The notes beneath the pieces are model-generated. The model was not told where the DNA came from. It was given only the letters and a program-made list of their open reading frames with translations, and searched no databases. The translations under genes and the position numbers were made by a program. DNA of 64,000 bases from positions 67,640,501-67,704,500 of the forward strand of contig OY720349.1 of assembly GCA_963082975.1 (NCBI GenBank), written 5' to 3'. The number at the start of each line of letters is the position of its first letter. Within the stretch, counting starts at the first letter, position 1. Below, piece by piece: positions 10,901 to 23,362 of this stretch. This DNA comes from Labia minor. Its lineage: Eukaryota; Arthropoda; Insecta; Dermaptera; Spongiphoridae.

Positions 10901-13260
10901 CATATTTCTATTAGTTATTAACGTACAAATTTCTTATATTGTATTATCATCAGTCAGTCATAAGTTTCTATTTACACGCAACATTTAATTATTTAAATTT
11001 TAAGGAAGAAAAATCAGGAAGAGAAAATTTAAGCAAACGAAGAAAAATAATTTATTTTATATTTACTTTACTTTATCTGTTTGAAATTTTTTTTTTCAAA
11101 TTTTTTCTTCTTATAAAAATATATTAAAAAAATCTCTTTTATTGTGTGTCTTTGATTAACGATTTTTTTTATATACTATATACTATATACGTATTAATTA
11201 ATTTTTCTTTCTATAAAAATATATATTAAAATATTAATATATATTATAGAATAATTGGTTTGCAATAAAAGCATAGTCTTGTGGTAAATTATGACTTATG
11301 CTATAAAATAATATATAATAATAAATATTCCAGATTATATATACATAAGTAATATAATTATATTAATTCATACACAATCAATTATCAATATCAATTTAAA
11401 CATATTTCATTAACATATCAAATTTACTAATCGATGTTAGTAGCTGAATTTGAAATTAAAATATTATATTTTATTTATTATTTTTTTTATATTAATTAAA
11501 ATTAAAATTTAAGTTAGAAATTAATTTAAAAAAAAAAAATAATTATATGTTTGGGTATGAATGTTTCATTTATTCAAGTAACTTCTTAGAAAACTATTAA
11601 GATGGGTTTATTTTTTGGTATTTATATTTTAAAACTGATTTTTGTTATATAAAATAATGTATTTTGTTTAAAAAACTACGTTCCGAAATATTCATTACAT
11701 ACAAAATGTGAGTAATAATGAAAAAATGTATTTTTACAATTTTTATATGCATAATTTATAAAGAAAAAATAATACCTACATATAAAATAAAAATAAAAAT
11801 ACTTTCTAATAATGTGTTTTAGATTTTATTATTATTTTAAATACAAAATAAAAAAAGCATAATGTGCAATTTAAAAGAAAAATTGGGGAAAAAGCACTAA
11901 TTAAATTTGTATATATAAGAATATATGTATATAACTGACAATTTGAATGTCAGTATATAAAAATTAAATAATCAAATTATTTAGTTGATAATATATATCT
12001 ACAAATATTTTTTTTTCTTCAAAATAGAATCTATAGCGATAAAGAAATAATATTTTAGATATTATTTTAATTTTGTAGAAAAATATTTTTTGTAAAAATT
12101 TCTAATTTGTATTTCAAAATTTATTTAATTATTATATTATTTTCATTAGTAGTTTTTTTTAATAATTTTATAAAAAAAAAATCAATTAATCAATAAAATA
12201 TTTTATCTTAATATTGTTATTTGTTATTTAATTATTATTTAATTATTTTAAATTATGTAAAGATATTTATTTTTGTCAGTATAATTAGGTTTATAGTAAA
12301 TAAACTTTATAAGAATTCTATAAAAAAAAAATAAAACATTAGTTTTAATCTCTTAAACTGATTAAAACTATACTGATAAAAAATTATATTAACAAATAAA
12401 AATATATAGATAACTGGTCACATAATACATGAATATTATTTATAATAAAATTTATTATAATTTTGTATTTATTTGTGTAATGGACGGAGCGCATATGAAA
12501 AGCTTAAGTATTTTTTCTATTATATGGAATAATAAATATTACTAATTTCAATAATAAAAAAAATAAAACAACAAAATTAAGGTATAGAAGTATTTTTAAA
12601 TAAAGAAATTTTATAAAAAAGAGAATTTTAAATTTTAATTTATTTCTATTACAGCAAATTAAATTGTTTATCAATTTATAAGAATATTACTATTTTTATA
12701 ACATTTAGTATATAAATACAATTTAAATAAAAAAAACATAAGTAATATATATTCTGTTTATTAAATGTTACAATTGCACTTTAGTTTCGATTATAGTTTG
12801 TATTATATATTTTATTGATTGTATGAACATAATAATTTTTAAAATTTAGTATACGAGTATAGTCCGCCTGATGGTTATAGAAACAGATAGAATATTTAGT
12901 TTATTAGGTTGCATAATTTGCAGGCGGAAGTTTTCCTAGTTGGTGTTTATAATAAACCGGTTTATATATATATATATATATATATCTTTTGTTAATTATT
13001 ATATATATATATTATCTCCTAGAAATGAATTTTTTGTATTTTTTTTAATTTTATGAAAAGTCCTAAACTATTATATATAAAAATTCGTCAATCGAAAATC
13101 TCGTTCGATAAAATTCAATGCCGTTAAAGTAAATCAATATGAATTTTTTTTGTTTCTTTTACAATTTCCGTTAAACCTGTCTGTCTCCCATTTTCTGTAT
13201 ACTATTGACTTAATTAAGAGTGTAAATTTTCGATTTCTCGCATGTTAGCCTCCTATTTTG
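7961..13260. other. Long AT-rich stretch, intron or intergenic
   Basis: Some 5.3 kb without a supportable gene. It holds poly-A at about 8683-8706, (TA)n near 12966-12986 and many decayed homopolymers. Near 12863-12928 there is a short inverted pair, TCCGCCTG and CAGGCGGA, enclosing AT-rich DNA. If the exons at 7960 and 13744 belong to one gene, this is intron or 3' sequence of that gene. Confidence 0.5.
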
Positions 13261-13404
13261 AGGTCGACGATAACATTGTCCTTCGGTAAAAGCCTCACAG
13301 GAAGACGAGAATCAATTATCCAGTCTTATTAAGGAATACATTAATCATTTGGTACAGTTTCAGATCTAAGAAGAGGAGTCTTCCTCTGAAGTAAATTCCA
13401 CTAG
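13260..13404 (-). other. Probable 3' untranslated region of the 13405-13744 exon
   Basis: GC content remains higher than background from the stop codon down to about 13260, then drops. There is no close AATAAA; an ATTAAA variant occurs further on, near 13050. The extent is therefore approximate. Confidence 0.4.
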
Positions 13405-13744
13405 TCATAAACTACGATCGCCACGGGGACGTCGATAATGGCGTCGACGATAATGTCGTGGCTGATGGTGTTGATGTTGGTGCATGGGGCTGGAATAGTC
13501 AGGTAACGGCGATGGTGGGCGGGTCCCCTTTGCTACGGCTGCACGAAAAAGTTGTTCATCTGCCCGAGACATGATGTGATATAACGCATCCCGATCGGAC
13601 GATGAAGAATTTCCTGAGGTTGGCGTGTGAATTGCACTGACATTCCAATAGATGGCGCGTTCATGGTAATTTCCGTCTCCGGTGGGTGGTAACTCCGTGG
13701 AAAAGGAAGGTGTCTCATAATGACCATTACTATCGCAGATAAAT
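13405..13744 (-). CDS. Terminal coding exon of a host gene, product unknown
   Basis: This is the best host exon in the window. On the minus strand a clean acceptor (TTTATTTTTTACAG) ends at 13745. The exon contributes one base to a split codon, then 112 codons to TGA at 13405-13407. The start reads FICDSNGHYETP. Composition is balanced, unlike surrounding frames. Exon residues 34-36 are NVS, 46-49 a serine run, 57-70 a likely helix (HIMSRADEQLFRAA), 75-86 proline-rich with PPSPLPDYSSP, 88-95 His/Gln-rich, and the last ~15 strongly basic with HYRRRHYRRPRGD. The basic, low-complexity end suggests a disordered tail, for example a cytoplasmic one, but that is a guess. A shorter 64-codon frame with an ATG overlaps on the same strand and is a shadow. 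Upstream exons must lie at higher coordinates. I do not recognise the family. Confidence 0.75.
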
Positions 13745-16700
13745 CTGTAAAAAATAAATATATAACAAATAAGATTATAAAAAATATATTATAATTATTA
13801 ATATAATAATATAACTTATAATTCAGATTAAAATTTATATATAAGATAAGAGCTTGTTTTGTTTATGTTGATAGAAAATAGAAAAATGATTATTTTTCTA
13901 TCAAAATGAAGCAATTTTAAAATCAATTCAGATTAAAATTAAAAATTATTGTTCAACAAGTGTGACCAACCAAGGTTTAAATTAAATTAACTTCACAAAA
14001 TAAACTTTAATTATATTTGAAAATATCAAAATTTTATATTTTTCATTTTCCATTATTGTGAATGATATAAGCGACATAAGTTCAAGATTTCTTCATCCCC
14101 TTTTCTTCTTTTTATATTAATAAATCATGCAATCATCCCTTCTCATCTCTTTCTTAAACCTTCTTTCCTATTTTTTACACTTTTATTACTCTTTTATATC
14201 AAACTATCAAGATAACTGGAATCGCGCGGATATAATATTAATAATAATAATATTATTAAATTATTCAATGAGAGAGACTTATGTAATCTTGAAATATAAT
14301 AAATTTTATCATAAATACAATGCATTTCATTTATTATAATCTAAATTAAAAAAAAAAACAAATGTAAATGAGAAATGTTGAGTAAATAATTCTTTTAATT
14401 TTTCTTTTATGTTTTACATTTTCTTAGTAAAAATTTTCAATTTCTTTTTATATAAAAATAATTGGAAAAATAGAATTTTAAATTGAATTTAAAATAAGAA
14501 AAAATTAAATTAAATTTTTTAGAGTAAAAAGACATAATGATAAAATTGCATACTACAATATAAAAGCGATAATGCGAAAAATGTCAATGTAACTAATTAC
14601 TTCTTTGAATGGACTAAATAAGTCCTTTCTAATAATAACATAATAATTTATGTATTCCTATTACAGCACATTGAACCGCCTCAAAATAAAAAAAAAAAAA
14701 AATAATAATTTGAATGTTTTTATTTACTTCGAACCCCCATTAGTCAAGGCGCCTGTCACTTACATATATTCCTTACCTTTCCATATAAACACCATCTATT
14801 CATTTAAATCGGTATTCAAATCAATGATTTCTGAATTTCTGATGAGTTAGTTAATCAATACTTAGTTCTAAAACACACAATATATTTTAAACCAAATCCA
14901 ACGGCTTCTAAATCAAACCCCAAGGATTGGGAGGAGATGATAGAAATTTCAGAATGAATAATAATAAGAACGAAGAAAAATGCCCATTTCAGAAATTATC
15001 TGTATATATGTTATAAATAAACTATTTAGAACGTTTTATTTTACCTGAGAAATATTATAATTCAATTCAGAAAGTTAAAAACAAATGAGAATTAAATTAA
15101 AAATTATTTTAATGTATTAAAGTGAAAATCAAATTAATAACAGTTAATACATACAATATATAATACAAAATACCAAATGAAAAAAAGAATGCATTTGCAC
15201 ATTCTATTTAGTGAGTAAAGTCCATTTTTTTCAGATTGTTTAAATTATCATAAAATTTAATTTTAAAATTAAATTGAAAATGTATTTTTTTTTTAAATTG
15301 TCAGTCTACGTCAATTAAAACGAAATAAAGATTAATAAGTATAAAAAAATAAATAAATTATCAACCATTTGCCAGAAATTGTTATAAAATTCGCCCTTTT
15401 ATTCTACTATATCTCAATGATCTGTGAATGCAGCAATCCCTTTCCTTAAATGTCAAATTCTAAATTTCTCCCAATTAAAAAATGAAAATATAACGAATTA
15501 TGTAAATGAAGACGGTAAGTCATTTCGAAAAGACAAAGGGAAAATCTTATATTTTCATAAAGAAATTATCAGATAAAATTCAACGTGTAAAGCAAAAAAA
15601 TAAAATAGCAATCAAGGAAAAATTTTAATAGTATAAAAATATAAAATTTATAAACATGATCAAAAAAGATTAAATGAATTTTAAGAAATGGAAATCGAGT
15701 GGAAGTGAAGACCTCTTAGCTACTAACTACTAATTTCACAATAATAATAAATCTATCCAATCAATACTCCATTATATAGTAATATTTATCATTCCATAAC
15801 TGTATACCAGATACAAATGTAGACATTATAAATGTAGATGATAATACATTTACAATCAAAAGATAGTAATGAATGTCCTGAAATTAGGAACATTGAAAAT
15901 TGATAAAATAATAAAATTGTGTGTATAAATTTGTGAAATCTAAAATGTTTATAAATAAATCTTAAATAATTAAATAAACGTGATTATATATTATCATTAT
16001 TATTATTATTATTATTTTCGGTAAAATAATTTCAAGTACTTGTTAGACATTTTACGATGATGATTAAGTAAAATGTCTTGAAAAAAGTTGTCTAAATGAT
16101 GTTTTCATTCATAAATAAAAAAAAAAGGATAATCATAAAATTTAGGAGAAATCTAGAGAGAGAGAGAGAGAGAGAGCGAAGGGGGGGGGGAGAAAAAGGA
16201 AAAAATTGTTGACCAACTTAAATAAAAATCATGGTAATATAATTTGTATAATATATTATAATCAAACTTGAGAGAATTTTAAAATTGTTGATTTGTTGAT
16301 AGTGCACAATCTTTGTACCGTTGAACGACAAAAAAACTAAACCGATTTAATAAAATATTTATAATCGAAAATTTAATTCGTAATATTATTTATACTTATT
16401 TATATATTTTTCATATTTAGATGTAAATTTTGTGATTTATAATTTAATATCCACAAAGGAAATTAATTAATTTATTATTAATTCATATTATTACAAAAAA
16501 AAAAAATAAATAAAGTTTAAGAATATAAATATCAAATCAATATTCCATTATAAGTTGATACAGGGTCGTTCGTAGCAACGGAAATGCCCTACCCTTCTCT
16601 AAATAAGCAAAAATAATTATAATTTAGTGATGAAACCAAATAAAATTATGGATAATACAAAATCTCTATAATTATTAATAATTTTCGTTTCATTTGCCTT

Positions 16701-17760
16701 TTTTTTCTTGTCTCCCTCTCCTAGCTTTAATTGAGATTCGACTCTAAGCTTATAGATACAACAAACTATTGTCGAAGGTGATCCATTTTGATTATATTCG
16801 CCCATTTTGAAACTTAATCATTTCATCTACTATTTTTTGTACATCAACATTAACATTATTTAATTTAAATCGAAAATTAATTTCTAACCACAATGATTTT
16901 TTGATATTATTATCTTATATTATGATAATAACATTTTCCACTTAACATTAAGAAGATTAATTTATAATAAGATTGTTTTTTTGTTTTTGAAATTCTTATA
17001 TATAAACTTATAATTATATTAATCTTGATTTGTAACTCATTAGGAATTTTGATAAAATTTATTTAAAATAATAATAGATTGAAATTTATTTAAATAATAA
17101 GTATTTATTTAATATAATATTTATCAGGAATATATTTGTTTTTTTTTTTATTTATAATACTTATTTGAATATTATTTAATGTATTCTTAGGGAGCATAAG
17201 GCTTAAGAACTAGTAAGAAGATGATTTCTCTATAGAACTAGGAAGGAAGTTGGGTGAAAATATCTTTGGACAAATGTATTTACTATATTATACTTTTCAA
17301 GGGGCTAATCACGATATCATATAATATTGGAAATTAAAAAAAAAAATTTCGTTATTTAATTTCTTTATTTGTTACTATCAAATGACCCCGAATATTCAAG
17401 GCTAATGATGGACACGAAGTTTATTTCGAAATTAATATATTAAGAAAAATTGTTCAAGAGAGAATATATGTAGTTGGTATATAAATTTCTTTTAAAAATA
17501 TCATTAAGGTCGACACGATGCACTTTAAATGGAGGCCGAGAAAAAAAATCAAATGTCATAGATTAAAATTTTATTAAGGTTTGAATAAATGATATTTATT
17601 TTAATGGCTTAGGAAGGGAAATCTCTAAATGCCAAGCCCTTAAAAATATTATTAATAATTTTTTTTTAAGTAATTTTTTTTTTTTTTTTTTGTTTGTGCA
17701 CACCAAATTTCACATGTGAATATTTTTTACATATCTCCACGAATCATCATGCATTTTGTT
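13745..17760. other. AT-rich stretch, probable intron
   Basis: No exon I can support in about 4 kb. It contains (TTA)n near 16004-16018, (AG)n at 16154-16176 followed by ten Gs at 16181-16190, and poly-T near 17680-17692. The frames at 14127-14339, 14650-14850 and 16617-16805 are AT-driven with no recognisable motif. Confidence 0.5.
16154..16190. repeat. (AG)n tract followed by G10
   Basis: A purine-only tract: about eleven AG units, a short CGAA interruption, then ten consecutive G. It is unusual in this AT-rich DNA. Confidence 0.9.
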
Positions 17761-17769
17761 AACAGAAAA

Positions 17770-17960
17770 AAGTATTTTTAGCATGATGTCTGTCCGTCCG
17801 TCCGTCCATTGTGTGGCCGTAGATAGATATGTATATATCTTGAGCAACTCAACGGATTTTGATAACATTTGATATACATATAACTTATATAATTTACTTA
17901 ATGCATCAGTAGCATGAATTCATCAACCGGAAACTGGAAGTGGTATTTTACAAAATATTA
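17770..17960 (-). mobile_element. LINE 3' tail remnant, minus strand
   Basis: Read on the minus strand the segment gives ATCAAAATCCGTTGAGTTGC, a TATC-rich spacer, then GGACGGACGGACGGACAGAC. A conserved AAAATCCG phrase followed by GGAC/GACA repeats is typical of LINE 3' ends in invertebrates. On the plus strand, CAACCGGAAACTGGAAGTGG at 17928 probably belongs to the same relic. No coding part remains. Confidence 0.45.
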
Positions 17961-19244
17961 ATTTTATATTCAAATTTTTCACTTAAAATATAGTAAAAAT
18001 TAATAATTGAATAATTAAACTAAAAATAAAAACCAAGCATTAATATAATTTAGTCATTTTAATTCAATTTTTCAAAATATTTTTTTTTAAGGTTATAAGA
18101 TTATTTGTAAATTAATTTATGGGTTCAGCTCATTTTTTTAAACAAAATAACATATCTATTCGTGCTTTTCATTTCAATTAATATTTACTAATTTGTTGAT
18201 GTTTCCATTATCTTATTCAATTGGCAAGTTGAAAATAAAACATTAGTCAACCAAATGAATTATAGGAATAGGAGAGTTGAAAGTTACAGGGTGACCTGTA
18301 AACTTATGTTGCGCATCTGGCAAAGTGTCAAAAAAAGCTTTATCATCTTTACACAACAGAGTTCGTAAAAAGTCTATATAAACAGCATTTAAATTTGTGT
18401 GAAATATAATTTTCAAAACATCTTTTAATAAATATTTTTTAATAAAATATATACATTTTTTTTAAGAGACATTTATCATAACTAAAATACCATTTAACTA
18501 CGTATATTACAATCACATTTAAAATACACATTTGAGATACATATATATATATATTTCATTGATTTTACTCTTAAATTTATTGAAACACTTTTTGAAAATA
18601 TTAATCAATTTTCTTGGAATTTGATATATATGTAGGTATATTGGAAAATATTTTTATAAAATTATTAATTTAAATGGGGCATTTTTTTTCGTTGACTAAA
18701 AAATGTTTACATTTTTATTGGATTGATTTCTTTAAAAATATATAATTTAGAAAACAGTCTTATTATTTTTCAATTTCCATTTTGTTATGTCATTCTGATT
18801 ACGCTACAAACAAATGATCAGTTGTTTTTGACCAAAATCATATTTTTAATAAAATCTCAATTTGTTATTTAAAATTACATGAAGGAATTCAGTGATAGAT
18901 AAACTTGTCTTAAATATCTACATTCGATTTTTCAATATATTTTTTAAACAATTGTTAAATAAAATAAAGATAATAACACGAATTTCATAATTATATACTT
19001 ATTTCATTAAAAAAAAATAAAATTTATTTATATAGTGTTTTCTAATAAAATAATGTATATTTTATGAACATCCTCATCCAAAAAAAAAAAAATAAATAAA
19101 TAAAAATGAAGTCTAACATTAATAAACAAATGGCAAAAGTAAAAGAGATATAATTATCCCCTATTGATGATTGGATTAGATGAGAGAATATTTGCATAAC
19201 GACTGAATCATGCTGATTTAAAAATAAATATCAATTTTACATTA

Positions 19245-19278
<34 letters not shown>

Positions 19279-19924
19279 GTATATTTTTGTTTTATTAAAG
19301 TCAATTAAAGAATGGCAAATAAAAAAAGCTATTATACATATATTATATGAATCTTATATTATATATTTAATTATTATTGTATTATTCTTATAGAATCGAT
19401 TAATCTAAGTTAGAGATTTCATCAAATTTTCTGCACTCTTTGTACTCATGTATGTACGAAACGGTCTATTTATTTTTTAAATCATGCTTATAAGATGAAA
19501 CAGTACCCTCTAATCACTTTTTTGTTATCAACCTTTCCTGTATTGTCCAAAAAATCTCTTTGTGAAATTCAACAAATTGCTTTTTGTTAGCTATTTTTGT
19601 TTATTTAACTTTAAACAATTGTTATTCACGATAAAATCTCTCAACCTTAACTAGTAACAACCTAAATTAATAATTTGTTTTAGTTCAGTAAATTTAAAAT
19701 TAAAAACTATGATATGTTTAAGTATACTCATTTAAAAATTTATATTTTCACTTTTAATTTGTAATTATAATTATATATCAAAAAAATTCTTTTGCAGATA
19801 TATTTTATATTTTTTTGTTAAACAATTCATTCAACTTAATAATATATATAAATAATATATTGATTATATATATATTTATTTATTTATTTATTTATTATAT
19901 AAGACTCCTAACTATGATTTATGT
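17961..19924. other. AT-rich non-coding stretch
   Basis: No gene seen. It includes (TAA)n at 19246-19278. A near-perfect 16-base palindrome (TACAGGGTGACCTGTA) near 18290 is the one structured item; I could not link it to an element. Confidence 0.5.
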
Positions 19925-20215
19925 ATAAATCTATAAAGATACTCAAAAGTTTTTGGCTGTGGCAACCACATTCTTGCAACATTCCCTCTCTATCCAATTC
20001 CTATTCCTTCACAATTCCCTTTTTAAATTGTCTGCCTGACTGATCTATTTTATTACCTTAATTATATTTAAATAGGCATAGAGATCATGTAATTCCTCGT
20101 TATTAAGTCTCCATCATTCCCAAAAATATTCTTCTTCTTTGGGGTCTATTCTAAATCTATTTATTTACCTCTCTCAAAGTCACAATAAAAACTGTCCTAA
20201 TCCAAGTTAATTTTA
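19925..20215 (-). mobile_element. LINE C-terminal fragment, minus strand
   Basis: Broken minus-strand frames match the C-terminal part of the LINE at 4000-5045: WRLNNEELHDLYAYLNIIKV near 20130-20070 corresponds to the EWGRLHNKKLHGL region there, and NVVATAKNF near 19970 corresponds to NVVVAAKNF. Stops and frame changes show decay. It is probably the 3' end of a 5'-truncated insertion of the same family. Confidence 0.6.
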
Positions 20216-22530
20216 AATAAATATACTTTTTACATAAATTTGACCTTTCTTATGTATTGTTAATACATATATATTTAAAACTTGAAATTATAAGTATTTT
20301 CCATAGAGAATTAATAGCTAAATTTTATTAAGAACTTTAGATTGAACATTTCTTTTCCTTTAGAAAAATAATACATATTTTTTTTATAATGTTTTTCTCT
20401 TCACTTCACTTCATGTTTATTAAATATATATGTACTTACATTTTCTATTTAAAAATCAAAATTATCATTTTTATTTGATATGATATCTATCATCTTGAAT
20501 AAACTCTATGAGTGGGGCGAACTTTTGTGACAAATATAAATATTAAATATAAATTAAATATTAAAAAAAAAAAAAAAATTTTTTGATTGTAATATTTGAA
20601 TATTTTGTTAATTAATCATTCTATTTCTCTCAACGAGATTCTCTTTTTTTTTATTTTTGATGCATAAATTTATTTATGTAGATAATCTTGTGATATAATT
20701 TAAGTTAACAAATCCTAAATCAGAATTCATTTTGTATTTTTACAACTTTATAATAGTGAATTGATTTACAAAGTGTTAGAAATCTATTGATAAAAACTAA
20801 AGGGTTGTTTAAAATATCTATTTATAGAAATCACGCAGACTTAATTTTCCATTTTGGTGTATTCATGAAATTCTATGAATATTCGTAGATTTCTCTATAA
20901 AATTTCCATTTTCCCGAAAGGGCCTAATTTAATCTAAAATAACACAGATGGACAGACAAACGTATCAACAAATACTAGAATTCTTTAATATATATAAAAA
21001 GAATAAATTAATTTAATTTAAAAAGTAATTTAACTAACACAAATTGAAAGTGAAGATTCAAATTATATATAAACTTTTTCTACTATTGTTTTTTTTATAT
21101 TACAATCAAATTGCAAATCAAGAGTGTCTAAATATTAAAATAAAATAAAAAAAATATTTATCTAAGAATTTTAATTAAAAGCTTAATATATTCAACGTTT
21201 TGACGTCAATTTTAAAAATAATTTTAATTAAACTTTTAAATAAACATTTACAAAGAAAAAAAATTAAATATTGATATCAATTCTACTGATAGAACCATTA
21301 TTTCATTTTTTTAGCAATTCATTATTTAATCTTTCGTTTATATAAATACGTGTATAATTAAATTATACTATAAATATAATATTAATGAACTCATTTGATG
21401 GTTGCCTTGAATTTGATTAATTTAACAATTTATTAAATGTAATTAATAGAATTACAAATATTATATTATCTTATTTTAAATTATTTTCTTGTTTTTTTAT
21501 TTCTTTCACAGTTTTAAATATAAAAAATTAAATACAATTAAAAGCCAGAATCCAATTCATTTTTAGATAAAATTTTTTTATAATATTATTGGTCTTGATT
21601 TTTTGATTATTATTGTTCATCTTTTAATTATATATATATATATCATTTTATCAAATATAATTTGTACAATTTGTTATATTTATTGCTATGTATTATGAGG
21701 GCTGGCCCTTTTAGTATCAATTATTGATATATCTTTGAATTTTGTTGGATTTATTTATGTATATATGTATATTTATTTATATATCTATTGTGGTGCTATC
21801 TTCTACTATGTATAGTTAATAATACTTATTATACAAAAATAAATAAATAAATATATTATAATAAAATTTGAACATTCAAGCATTCAGGAAACAATTTTAT
21901 CTAATAGACATTCTCCTTTTAATATTTCTTAATAATTATTAAATAAAATTAACAAAATTAAAAAAATATGTTTACATTATAATATACTTTCATAATAACA
22001 TAATAAGTTAACACATTTTCATATACAAATACAAATACTTTTGAGCCAATATAAAGGTTTTAATTAAGAATTTTTCAAAATATACTAAGTGCCCTATCAA
22101 CCTTCATTTTGAAAAGTCTTTTAAATTCAGTTGTTAATTTAAATCTTCATTCATTTTGTATTCGTGACAATATAATTAGTATTGGAAAATTAAATGGAAA
22201 CTTAAATTAATCACCAGTTTCAAAATAAATAAAAAACCCTATTCACTTTAAGATAATAAATCACATACGTTTAGAGAGGAATATATATATATAAGTACGT
22301 CACTTTGTTACAGGTGTATTTTATTTATTTGCCTAAAAAAAATCAATCAAATCGCATAAAAAATGTGAGAGAGAGATTGTTATTGTATTTTATATAATTA
22401 ATTAAATGAAATCTGTATCATGAAAATAAAAGTATGGTTTTTTTTTAAATGATAAAATTTGTGGAATGTTGAATTTATTATTTAACAGGTCAACATTTTT
22501 TTTTCCTCATTAGAAAATCATTGACCCTTT
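20216..22530. other. AT-rich non-coding stretch
   Basis: No gene supported. Around 20880-20980, GATGGACAGACAAACG is reminiscent of another LINE tail, but too little is left for a call. Confidence 0.45.
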
Positions 22531-22599
22531 ACGATGACCCCTGCATGAGAGAGAGAGAGAGAATCGAACAATCAAGTGACTTTCCAATAAGCGTCTCGT

Positions 22600-22676
22600 T
22601 TATCTATTAGGCCTATTCTTCTTCTTTAATTGAATTAAAGTGTCGTATTTTTCTGTCTCACTAACTGTCTGCATTT
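22600..22676 (-). CDS. Weak candidate terminal exon
   Basis: On the minus strand a pyrimidine-rich acceptor (ACTTTGTTCTCTTTAG) ends at 22677. It is followed by two bases and 24 codons reading MQTVSETEKYDTL and ending KKKNRPNR, then TAA. The surrounding 200 bases are GC-richer than background. Length is too short to exclude chance, no AATAAA is close by, and its phase differs from the exons at 13744 and 7958. It may be an unrelated conserved non-coding piece. Confidence 0.2.
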
Positions 22677-22968
22677 CTAAAGAGAACAAAGTCCAACCGA
22701 CGAGTTTGATTATAATTTCCCCACTTCCATCATCCATCCATTTTAGGTGGTGTATTTATCAATTATCATATTATATCAAAGTTCATTTCAGAAGAAATTT
22801 AATTTAAAAATATTATATCAATATAATAATTTTATATATATATATATATAAAATTTATAATATAATTAATATATATATTATATAGATAATAAATGTATTA
22901 TGTTAGAATTAATATTTTAAAAATATAGATATAATAACATATTAAAAAAATTCTACAAATAAACTTTC

Positions 22969-22976
22969 ATCTATAG
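22969..22976. repeat. hAT target site duplication, left
   Basis: ATCTATAG, repeated exactly at 26304-26311. Eight bases is the hAT hallmark. The central TA fits the Buster pattern nnnTAnnn and the sequence also fits nTnnnnAn. Confidence 0.95.
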
Positions 22977-22992
22977 CATAGGTTCTTAAACT
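22977..22992 (+). repeat. hAT left terminal inverted repeat
   Basis: CATAGGTTCTTAAACT pairs with the right end (26288-26303) with two mismatches at positions 3-4. The canonical CAGTGGTTCTTAA start is kept at the right end only. Confidence 0.93.
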
Positions 22993-23362
22993 TATGTACT
23001 CCACGGACCCCCACTTGAAAAAATTTTTTTTGACGGACCCCCATCACAACTTTAGGTACTTTACGTCATTTTATTAATTAATTTCTGGCTTACGATCTCA
23101 TAAGGACAAGGATATATGATGAATATTTCTAACAGTGATTGGTGAATAACGATTTTTTTGCATATTGTAGAACACATTTTATTAGAAATTATAATATTGA
23201 AGAAAGAAAATACAAACATTGTCATAGCAACAAATCTCACAAATTATAATGGGTACTTACATTAAATTCATATAAATATTTTATAATTTTTTTCAGAAAA
23301 TATTAAATAAGAAATATTTTAAAAAATAACTGCATCTATCTCATTAAATATAACTTACATAT

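Noticed and set aside
13533-13727. 64-codon minus-strand frame starting at an ATG
   Set aside because: A shifted-frame shadow of the 112-codon terminal exon, whose frame fits the acceptor and runs longer.
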